Positions 21,010 through 33,000 of a stretch of 64,000 nt of DNA are shown in pieces. Every line of letters starts with the position of its first letter. Position 1 is the first letter of the stretch. Origin of the DNA: Rhineura floridana (lineage: Eukaryota > Chordata > Lepidosauria > Squamata > Rhineuridae); the NCBI RefSeq assembly GCF_030035675.1, contig NC_084482.1, forward strand, positions 219,193,943-219,257,942, read 5' to 3'. The notes under the pieces were generated by a model. That model saw only the letters and a list, made by a program, of their open reading frames with translations, had not been told where the DNA came from and ran no database searches. The position numbers were made by a program, and so were the translations under genes.

Positions 21010-24000
21010 GTAAGTAATTATGGACAGATGGATGTCTTGTTTCTTCACCCCTACTCCAATGGTTCTAATTTAACAGGGAAATAGCCTGTTTCAGGGTGGG
21101 AATCCTGTAATTCCCCGGCTGTTGCAGGACTACATCTCCCATCATTCCAGGCCATTCTCAACACTGGTGGTTCTTTCTTGATGGCCTCAACACAAATGCC
21201 AATGCACAGCTTCCTCTTTCCCCAGCATAACTGCCTAATATCTTGAAGGGACTGGTTCCCTAGCAAGTGTGACCTGATATGTTCTGATTACATCAATTGT
21301 TTAGTAAGAAGAACCACATCGATTGTGGAATTGAACATTTGGGGAGAGGGGAGGGGAGGGCGAGTGCTCAGGGTGGTGTCCACTAGTGCATGAATCAGGG
21401 AGTTAGTTACAAATATATTTTCCTTTTATATTGAGGGTGTATTGCTGTTGCTGTTTTTGCATTCCCCATTCTGAAGTAACCTGGAAGGTATCGAGAGCAT
21501 TAGTATGCCAAGTCTGGCCTTGCCATTTCAAAGATATTGGGGATTGTGATATTCTCCCTCAGGGACAAAAACAATAAAAAAGACAAGGCAAGTCTCCTTT
21601 ATTAAGAACATAAGAAGAGCCTGTTGGATCAGGCTTATGGCCTAGCCATGGCTGCTGAAATTTAAGTCCTACTGATTCAAGAGGCCTTGTAAAATATAGA
21701 CTGAACTCTCCGTTATTTCACAAAGGTTCTAAAATATCTGTTTTTTATTCAGTTTTGTTCATTGAATACTGTGTCCTTCTCTTTTGAGATGGCGCGTGAA
21801 TCTCCCCTTATTTATTCTTGTGGGAAATGAATTTTCACCTTGCAAAAGCATATATATTTGTCACCTCCTCTCCCAACTACAAATGTACAGCCCATCATTT
21901 GGGTGTCAGCCATTGTGGTATTTGTATTGCCTGGAACGGCCTTTAGATTTATAAAAGGATGTGAGATGTTGTTCTCCTTAAATGGAGGATAGTTTGTTTG
22001 ACGCAGTTTATTTGGTTTATTCATTACAGCGTGTCGTCTAGGCTGTACTGGCACATCATGTCCTTCTTGTTTGCCATCCAGGAGACTAACCAGGATCCCA
22101 GGCTGTTACCCAACATCACACTGGGATACAACCTCTATGAGAACTATTTTAATGCACGGATTACTTATGATGCCATGTTAGACCTGCTTGCGGGCGGGGA
22201 AAGTAATATTCCAAACTATAAGTGCAGACAAAGGAATAACCTGCTGGCTGTCCTCGAAGGGGCTGATTCTGCAATTCTGAAAGAGATTTCAACCATGTCA
22301 AGCATCTACAAAACCCCACAGGTATGAGAGGGGGCATAGAGGGGGAAAGGAGTAATTCAACTCTTTAAAATCCACCTTTCTCTCCAGGATAAACAAAAGG
22401 GGACATCAAAAAGTGAGAAAAGCCTGAGCTATAGTGTAAGACTTGGTACAGGATGCTTTCTTCAAAACCTAACCTTCACCAACTTGGCATGTTCTAGATG
22501 TTTTCGACTAAACTTCGCATGAGTCCCAGGCAACACAATTTTTGTGATATCATTTTAGGTTAATAAATGCCTGCTCCTTATCCTGAAAGCAAAACAAAAT
22601 ACTAATCTCTTCCTTTCCTTACTAGATCAGTCATGGAGCTATTGCTCAGGTTCTTGATGATAAAACCCAGTTCCCTTTTCTGTACCGGATGGTCCCCAAA
22701 GAAGAAACTCAGTACACAGGGATTGTCAAGTTGCTCCAGTATTTTGGATGGACGTGGATCGGCCTCTTTGCTCCAGACAATGATAATGGAGAAAGGTTTG
22801 TGAGTGCATTGACAACGCTGATGATGGACAGTGGAATTTGTGTTGCCCTTTCAATAAGAGTTTATCAAAATGATCCAGATCGAATGCTCAACCCAGGTCA
22901 ACCATTTCTCATATCAAAACATGTGAATGTATTTGTTTACTATGAACACACCCAGGTAGGATGGCTTCAAATCATGTTGTTACAAAGGATTCTTGAGGAA
23001 GAATTTGGGCCAAAATTCTGGATTTCAACAGCTTTTCACGACATCAACATGAACTTGTCTTTTAAACCTGCCCTCTTCCAGTACATCCATGGCTCTTTAT
23101 CCTTTGTAATGAAGACACAAAAACAGACCAGACATGTCTACTATGAACCAAATTCCCATATTCTTTATCAGTTTTGGAAGGAAGCATTTCATTGTTCATA
23201 TTCAAAGCATGTGTCGGCTGTAAAAAGTTGGACAAAATGCACAGAGAGGGAAAATCTGGAGATTCTGCCCCAGGAAGAGCTGGAGAGAGCTTTGTCTCAA
23301 GACAGCTACAGCACTTACTTCAGTGTCCAAGTTGTGGCACATGCCTTAAATGCTGCTTATTCATCTAGATCAAAAGGGATGCTGATGGTGCATGGAGGAG
23401 ACAGACTGAAACATCAAAGGCTACAGCCATGGCAGGTATTTCTTTCCCCCTTTTGCAAACTGCAATCCGTTGTTATGACTGCACAATCAAATATAGTAGT
23501 GAGACCAAATTTTTGCACATATCTGAGGCAAATCCAATTTGTGAAGCTCCTTGCTGAAGTGAACCTTCTTGCTCCATATGGTTGAGGCAGAAGTCTCCTC
23601 CTTACCTAGTGGTATCTAGTGGTTCCTTTGTGGTGCCCTTAGAGAGATCAAGTCTTCTTAGCTGCAGTTGGACTCTCCACATATCCTCTTCTGTCTCTGT
23701 TGGACCTTGAAGTTGCCCATCAACACTGAGCACCAGAAACACATGACTGAGCTGGTCTCCTAGTCACAAACTTCCCCATTATGGTGAGATGAAATGTATA
23801 TTTATTTATTTAAATTTAAGCTTTTCTGTACCACCTGTTATTGTTTCTTAAACAGAGTATTATGAACCAGGAAACAGAAATTCTAGATTATTAGCAAATG
23901 CGCAAGAAACAAAATATGGCAAGAATTTATTCTTTAAGCACTCAAGATGGAAACATCACATACATTCAGAAATAAAGCAATGCTTTATTTGCAGATATTT

Positions 24001-27000
24001 ATGGTGCTTTGTATGGATCTCTGAAACCAATATTGGAGGATATAGAACAATGTTTATCGCCACTGAGCTTACAACAAATATTGGATATCTATAGTGAAAT
24101 GCTAAATAGAGTGAGTTTAAAAGTGATTTTTAATTGCATTTTCATTAAGAAAAAAAGAATGAGAAAAGGAAAAACAACCCCTTACACACATAGATCCATA
24201 TATGCCATCCAAATATGTATCCAAAGCTGGTGTTTAGAGATGGAACGATCAAACATAGCAAAGGTGTTTAGGTCATTGCAAAATAGCTGGTTGGTGTTTG
24301 TACGTATCTTAGCTACCATTAGGGCACATAAAGTCCATTTTTGTTGCCCTGCAATTAATCCCCATATAAAAGAACAATTTAAAAGCACATGGGTAAGCGG
24401 TATTCAGAGGTGACTTACCACTGCCTTCCTCAGAGGCTGAGAGGCAGGGAATGGCCCAAGGTCACCCAGTGAGCTTCATGGCTGTGTAGGGATTCAAACC
24501 CTAGTCTCCCAGGTCGTAGTCCAACTCCTTAACCACTACATCACACTGGCATCTTATAAAGCAAATCCAACAGAAACAAATTGGGATAATGTCTCCACTT
24601 AAAAGGCTTGTTGAAAGAGGAAGGTCTTCAGTAGGCGCTGAAAAGATAACAGAGATGGCACCTGTTTGATATTTAAGGGGAGTGAATTCCAAAGGAATTC
24701 CAAAGGGTAAGTGCCACTAGACTAAAGGTCAATTTCCTATGTTGTGCAGAACAGACCTCCTGGTAAGATGATATATGCAGGAGGCCCTCACCTGCAGAGC
24801 GTATTTCTTGTCCTCTGCTCAAGAAAGTTAAACGATACTGCATATTAATTTTTAAAAATATAAAAATCTAAAATTTTGTTTTTTAATAATGAGAAATAGA
24901 AAAATGGAAATGGACTGCCTTTAAGTCGATCCCAACTTATGGCGACCCTATGAATAGCGTGTTCATGGTAAGCGGTATTCAGAGGGGGTTTCCCATTCCC
25001 TCCCTCTGAGGCTAGTCCTCTCCAGCTGGCTAGGGCCTGCTCAGCTTGCCATAGCTGCACAAGCCAGCCCCTTCCTTGTCCACAACTGCCAGCTGGGGGG
25101 CAACTGGGCTCTTCAGGACTCTGCAGCTTGCCCACAGCTGCACAGGTGGCAGGGCAATTCATTTCCGATCCTCTGTTCAAGGATGTTAAATAATACCTGT
25201 GCTATCGCGTTGAGAAACTCTGATCAATCCTGGGTGGAATAGTTACAGTACAAATGAAGATTATTCCCAGATTCTTGTTGCTATTTCAAGTACTCCACAT
25301 CTCCCTCCCTCCAAGTTGGATTAAAAAATGGCAGGGTATATTAAATCATTTTCTTTAAAAACAACAATAACAACAAAAGCCAGATTGGCTATGAAAAGAA
25401 TAGAAAGCCAGGTGGAGGGGGAAGGGGACTCACAAATACTGGCACCTACTAAGATGTATTTCAGCTCTGTCAGTTATGTAATATGATTTGGCATGTTTAA
25501 AAACCACTGGATTAAAATACAGGCATAAATTTTAAATCAGACCCCTTTTGTCTTTGTGTTTGCCTACATAAGAAGAAATACTTTAAAAATATACCATAGA
25601 TGGTACAGAATTCCAGTACAATAATCACACGTGACAGTGAACATAGCACCAACCTGTTGATGTGGATGTGGTGCTAGGGGTATATATCACCACCTTTGGT
25701 GGGAGTGGCTTAAAGTAAAGCAATTCTGGGAGGAAGCATAGAAGGAAATCTGTAATATTATTCAGGAACCTTTACAATGCACTCCACAATAGGTTAAGGT
25801 GTTGGACTACGACCTGGGAGACCAGGGTTCAAATCCCCACACAGCCATGAAGCTCACTGGGTGACCTTGGGCCAGTCACTGCCTCTCAACCTCAGAGGAA
25901 GGCAATGGTAAAACCACCTCTGAATACCACTCATCATGAAAACCCTATTCACAGGGTCACCATAAGTCGGAATCAACTTGAAGGCAGTCCATTTCCATTT
26001 TTTCATATTTGAACAGGAAAACATAATAGTCAAATCCAAGGACGTTGTCATATTTTTACTGGATCCTTAAGACAAACTATTGCCCAAAGATGGAAACCAT
26101 AGTTTGTATATTACACAGTTTGATAGTGAAACTTGGTATAGGAATGTGTGGAATATTGCCATCTTAGGGAAAATAATCACTCATCACTTATGGTGTCTAC
26201 AGGGAATTGAATGACTTATTGATTAAAACATGTATGCACCTTTGATATAAAACAGCTAGATGGTTTACAGAATAAAATCAATATTGATCCATATTCAATC
26301 AATAAAATGTAAACTCTGAATAGGGCTTATAACCTTCACAAGAACTTAATACTAGGAACAACAACAAATCTCCTTATGAGATGCCTAATTCTCCTTGTGA
26401 AAATACGATCATTCCGAATGATTATATCTTGCAAGACAGCATGTTGGAATTCCCTTACATCGGTCTACACAACCAAGTAGAAAATTCCGCCTTGGACAAT
26501 AATCTTTCCCACATCTCTTCAGATGATCTTCCTGGTCGTAGCATAACTCTAAAAGGCTGGATGTTTATGTTGTCAAATGAACTGATTCATGTTAAAACAT
26601 ATCTAAAAGAATGTAACTCGCTCCTGTTAACACTAACTTCCTTACAACAAAAACAACAAGTTTTTCACATGAATACTACCAATGCCAATTCATCCATTTC
26701 TGCAGTTCCAGTGAAATCTGTTTCAACTACTCAATTAGTTAAAGGAAAAGTGAAACGGAAAAAAAGAACATTTTTATCATCTTGTAGATAAAAGACTAAA
26801 AATCAAAAATCATATAAAATAACCTGAAGAAACAAAATGAATTTTAAAAAACTTTTCAGTTTATTGGATTCAATGCCAGATCCTAAGGGAAAAAAATTAC
26901 CCCCACCCTCAAGAAAGAAAAATCAAGTGGATTGCAAACATACATCTATAAGAGACAAGGACAAGTTGCCTCCAGATTTACCTTCTAAGAACGATAATGA

Positions 27001-30000
27001 TCCTTCTTTCATCAAGGGTACTGTTTGCCCTCAGCCTCATCAGGACCCTTGGCAAGATGTCTTAGAAGGATTACATCCACAAAAGAACAACGGATCATCA
27101 GACTCATTCTCATGTTGGAACTTAGTACTAAATAGATACAAATTGGAGTTTGAAAACTATCCCAAATGCTGGGGTTACATAACTGTCGATCTTAGAAAAC
27201 GCCATTTCATTGACCTCATAAGAAAAGGATTAACAACGTCTCTAAATGTGGGGGACATCGAACATATAGAGTACATTTATTATAACAACAGAACTGCCCG
27301 AGCGGTGGTCACCTTTACCTCCCATGAGGCTGTCAACTATTTATTGACTAACAAAGATGCCCTGATAAATCTGGGCTTATCAACTCTAAGATTCTTTGAG
27401 AACATAGCTCCTCCAAGAGGAATATTCTTTGACTCTGCTAACCTTCACACCAAAGATAATACCCCTTTTGACCTTTTAATTGACCTGGACTCTGATGAGG
27501 AAAAGAACAGGGTGGACGAAGTTAAAGATGTCCTGGAATCTGTGGCATCAGACAAGAATAAGAGATCATGTCCTAGTCTTCTTACATCGGATTTTTTTTC
27601 CATTCTCATGGCAACTACGTTAAAAGGAACATCTAAAGTAAGTGACCTGATGGCAAAGCAAGAACACACAAATCATATTACCACTTTGTCCCCTCTTACA
27701 GAGCCAAATAAGGAAAATAAGATAAATCTTCAAGAGGAGTCTACAGATGCTATTATAGAAGCAGAGGAACAAGAGTTGTTCCATTCCTTTGGCAATCTAC
27801 CTAAGACTGAAAGGGATGAAATCCTAGATAGGCTTGTGAATTTAATTCTTCGCCTATCAACGATCCATGACCGCACAGAGAAGGACACGTCTATACCGGC
27901 TGAAGATAGTATGGAGATGAATCCCAAGTCCAAATATCAATTTTCACAGGTTCAAAATCAATCCTGGCCATTTCCGATGACAACTTTACAGCCGTCATCA
28001 CAATGTGAGAACTCAATTTCTACAACATTACCTCTTACACCAAATAATAATCGAGTCTCCCCCCCAATTATGAGGGGCTCAACGGGATATCACCCGATTC
28101 TTTCTTGGAATATAAGGGGCTAGTTAAACAAATACAAAGATGAAAATTTCTTAACTTTTTTTATGGATTTTAAAATTATATGGCTTCAAGAAACCTGGAC
28201 ACTGCCAGATGTCCCAATGCAGCTAAACGGCTACCAAGCGTTTACCCTACCAGCGAAAAGACTTAATAATAAAGGCAGGGGCAGTGGGGGTCTTTGTATC
28301 TTTGTATCAGATGACTTGGCAGTTACTACTCAAATTATTTCCCCTAATTGTGACCAGTTTGTCCAGTGTGTAAGGATAACCGGCCCTCCTATAGGCGACC
28401 TTATAATTATAAATGCATATATACCCCCAGATGTGGCTAGAAGTTCTACTCCAGGCTGCATCTGGGCTTGTCTTTCTGAATTTCTATTCTTTGTTGTACA
28501 CCAATTTCCCTCTTCTAAAATTTTACTTTCTGGAGATTTTAATGCCAGATTAGGGTCAGCGGACAATGATGGGCAGTCCATGAACCAGGGCCCAGATTTT
28601 GACTTCCCTAAAATTCCCAGATATTTGAAAGATCAGTTTGTAAACAAACAAGGGAAAAAATTGGCAGAACTTACTCAATTATACCAACTGGAATGTCTAC
28701 ATGGCTCCCCATTAGATCTGACTAACGGTGCCTATACATATGTCTCCTCGGTTGGGGCCTCTGTAATAGATTATATTTTTGTTTCAAGATCTTTACTTCC
28801 AGAGGTTTATACGTTCCAAATTCTTGATAGAGTAGAAAGTTATCATTTCCCCATCTGGATGATACTTAGTTTACGAAACCATTCACCATCTGCTAATCCC
28901 ACAAATCTGGAGGATGTACAAATAGTCGAACGTAGACTACGTTGGTCCATAGCTTTAAATTTATCCATTGCTCAATCCTTGAATAGTGATCCTATGCTTT
29001 TTCTTAGAGATGAAATTATGAACTCAGAGGTTGACATACTTGCTTCCTATCAAAATATTATTTTTCATCTTAAACCTCTCATGATAACAAAAGGTCATTC
29101 TAAAACTTTTTGTCCTTTGGAAAAGAGGTGGTTTGACAGGGACTGTAAAATGGCTAAACATAACTTAACATACTTTGCACGTAGGTTTATAAGGGAACCA
29201 TCTATTTACACGCGGGAACACCTAGTTTTTTTACGCTCCTCCTATAAGATACTATTAAGACAAAAAAAAGACTCTATTCACGAATAAACAATGGCAACAG
29301 CTTATCCAAGCCCAGCGGGATGGAAATGATCGCTTGTTCTGGGAAATAGTTATGGGTGGATATAGATCTAGTAGCCAAACCACAACTGACCAAATTTCCC
29401 CCCAGTGTGGTGAGCCCATTTTAATAAACTTTACTTTTCCCCATTTGTATTGGATGATACATTACCGGTATTTAATGAGGCAAAATTCTGTTCCTGGTCC
29501 CCGGTTACGGTAGCACAAATTCAAATGCTAATTTCTTCTCTGAGAAAGGGCAAGGCCCCCGGGGAAGATATGAGCCCACCTGAACTGTTTATTGATTTTC
29601 CGGACTGGTGGGCTCCGATTTTAGCTAAACTCTTTACCCGGATAAATAATACAGGTATAATACCAGAGGGCTGGAGGCAGAACATAGTTATTCCTATTTT
29701 TAAAAAGGGACGAAGACAAGATCCTGTGAATTACCGCCCAATTAGTCTTATAGATGTAGGAGCGAAGCTTTATAGTAAATTTCTTTTACTTAAATTACAG
29801 GATTGGGAAACTGAGAACATGATTATCCATCCGGAACAAGCGGGGTTTAGAAAAGGACAAAGCACAATAGACCATTGCTTTACCTTATATTTTCTAGCTA
29901 GACAATCGATAAATGGACCTACAAAACATCTTTATGCCGCCTTTATCGACTTGGCGGCAGCCTTTGATTCGATTGATAGAGAGCGTTTATGGTCCAAACT

Positions 30001-33000
30001 GGCATGTACTAACATCGACAAATGCCTTTTACATTTAATTAGGGTTTTATACTCTAATAATACTATAAGAATAAGATCAGGAAATACCATCACTGATCCT
30101 ATAAAGGTGAATAAAGGTGTTAAACAGGGCTGCCTACTAGCTCCTTTTTTGTTTAATTTTTATTTAAATGATATTGTAACAGAGCTTCAAGATTCATCCT
30201 TCTTTGCCCCTTCAATAGGAAACAAAAAAGTTACAATTCTTTTATATGCAGATGATATGATTTTATTATCTCTTACTCCAGTTGGACTAAGGAGATTATT
30301 GACAAATCTGGACCAGTATTGTAAAAAGGAATATTTGCAAGTTAACTGTCAGAAAACCAAAATCATGGTTTTTGGAAACAGATATAAACAGCACAAATGG
30401 TCTATGGGACATCTCCCTATAGAACAATGTCGCTATTTTAATTATCTGGGGATATGGTTCCAAGACAACCTCTCCTGGAAAAGATATCTTAATACTATTA
30501 AACAATCAGCAAATAGGGCGGTGGGAGCATTACTTAGATTTTACAGGACGGTGGGGGGCTTCCAAGCGGTCCCTGCATTGAAAATTTACCAGTACAAAGT
30601 ACTATCCCAGATTTTATATGGAGCGGCAGTTTGGGGATGGGATGCTATTGCATTCCCGTCTCTTGAAACAGTCCAAAACAACTTTCTAAAACAATTACTT
30701 CGTTTACCACCTGGCTCCCCTTCAGCCTTCTTACGCTCTGAATGTGGACTTTTACCAATTAGCGCCCATATTCATAAGAACTTATTAACATACTGGTCTA
30801 ATTTAAGCAACTCAGCTACTAAGATTCTAGCAAAGTCCTGTTTCGATCAGTCCATGGGGTCCAGATTTTGGAAACAGAGATCCCTTAGCATTTATAAGCA
30901 TTACCATTTTACGGTAAAATCACCCCTTTTACTTGATAAATCCAAAATTCGTGCCCAGATAACACAGCATTCCAACTGGATAGATAAAATAACCATTCTT
31001 AACTCTAAGTTCTCAAAGTGGTTTGGTACATATAATTGTGAACACACAAGGGCTGATTATTTGCTAAATCGTCAATCAGTACATCTAAGACATGCATTTA
31101 CAGCCCTCAGATTCCAAACCATGCCCTCTGCTATAACATCAGGTCGCTACTAGGATTGCCAGATCTCCGGTTTTCTGCTGGAGTCTCCGGTAAAAGGGGG
31201 CCGTCTCCGGCCTCCGGCCATAGTTTGTTTGAAGCCATTGATCTCCGGCTTTTCAGTGTCTTCCTCAGGCACGCATGCGTGATTGACACGCATGCGTGAT
31301 TGACTGGCCGCCTTCCCGCCCTTTGTCATTGAGGGAGGGACTACTAGAGAGACAGGAAGTGAGCAAAGTGTAGCCGCCGCCCCTGGAGCAAGAAGGCCTT
31401 GTCTGAGGAGGCCGGCCCAGCTTGTTGGTAGCTAGGCCTCTGCTTGGGAGTCGTCGCGCCGGGGAAACAGGCTTGGTAGGCCCGAGAGAGAGAGAGGGGG
31501 GGCAGGCAACTGAGCTGTGGAGTGAGCAGATTCAGCCCCACTACACCTTCTGCTATTGCAGACAAATACCCCCTGCCTGGGTCATTGCTCCCACTCTTTA
31601 TGGACTCCATAACTGAAAGTAAACTGAGCTGCTAGAGCCATGAGGAGGGGGAATTGGCAGGTGAGAGGTAAGTTTAAAGATTCCTCTCTCCTTTCCAACA
31701 TTTGCATTGTTAACCAGCCTGGGATGGGGTGAAACAGAAATATTCCAGATAAAGTAAAATAACATGCCAGTTCTCCCCTGCTTTCACTTTACATTATTTT
31801 GGCTACCACAGGTTTGGGAACCTGCATTTGCTAAAATAATATGTAGTCCCTTCTGTCCTTGGGCTGAAATTCTGTGCACACACAAGCTTAATTACTATTA
31901 AACTCAGCGCTTACTCCCAAGTAAATGTATGTGGGACTGGGCTGCAAGAGGCACAGAACAGAACGTGAAGAAATAATAACTGAACTGAGTCTGACTGCTC
32001 GTTTCTTGAAACCACATTTTTAAACTTGTGCATAAAATAAGCTAGCTGGTTACAAAGTGATTGCTTGCCAGAAATCTAAGGATGTGTAAACACAAGCTGA
32101 AGAGTTGTTGGAAATTATCAGGGATGAAGTGTATGTATAGTATTACTCAAACCTGTAGAGCAACATAGTATTGAACTGATGTTTCCTTTAGCTTGTAAAT
32201 AAAGAAACTGCTTGAAAATTACTGCACAATATAGAAGGTTCAACTGTAATTATTTTATCTCAAAGTGCCTGCTGAACATAGATGTTGACATAGTTTCAGC
32301 TATTTTACAGTTTATGACTGCAGCTTACAAACTGTTGGGAACTTTGTAATGTTAGTTTAGTGAAGATATAGTCATGTTAAGGGCTGTCATGTCAGCTTGT
32401 TGTTTCTAATGGTTACAGATGATCCATTGTGTCCCAGCTCAGTCACAATGCAACATAATCTGAATCATGTTGTCTTCTGGCTAATCAATAAATGACTCTA
32501 GTTAGATAAAAGCAGCTGTGGGGAACCTGTGGCCCTTTAGTTGTTGTTGAACTACAACTCCCATAATCCCTACCTAGCTATTAACAATGCTTGCTGGGGA
32601 TGATGGGAGTTGTAGTTCAGCAACATCTGGTGGGCCAAAGGTTCCACACACCTGATTAAAATTGTCAGCTGATACATGATGGGAGCTGTGGGTGGAAACT
32701 CCCATTGGGTCAATAAACTGATTATCAGAGGGCTCTGATCCTGCAAATATCCAGTTGCCACATACACTACAGTTCAAGATCCACCAGCCACTACAGCAGG
32801 TCTGGGGAACCATGGCCCTCCAGATGTTGTTAGACTCTAACTCAGCCTTTCCCAACCAGTGTGCCTCCAGATGTTGTTGGACCACAATCCCCACCTTTCC
32901 TGACCATTGGCAATGCTGTCTGAGGCTGATGGGAGTTGTGGTCCAACAACATCTGGAGGTACACTGGTTGGGAAAGGCTGCTCTAACTCCTGTCAGTCCC

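Noticed and set aside
31344-31616. Open frames in the CpG-rich head of the TIR element
   Set aside because: Short, on both strands, with no recognisable domain; the region is better read as non-coding or promoter-like.
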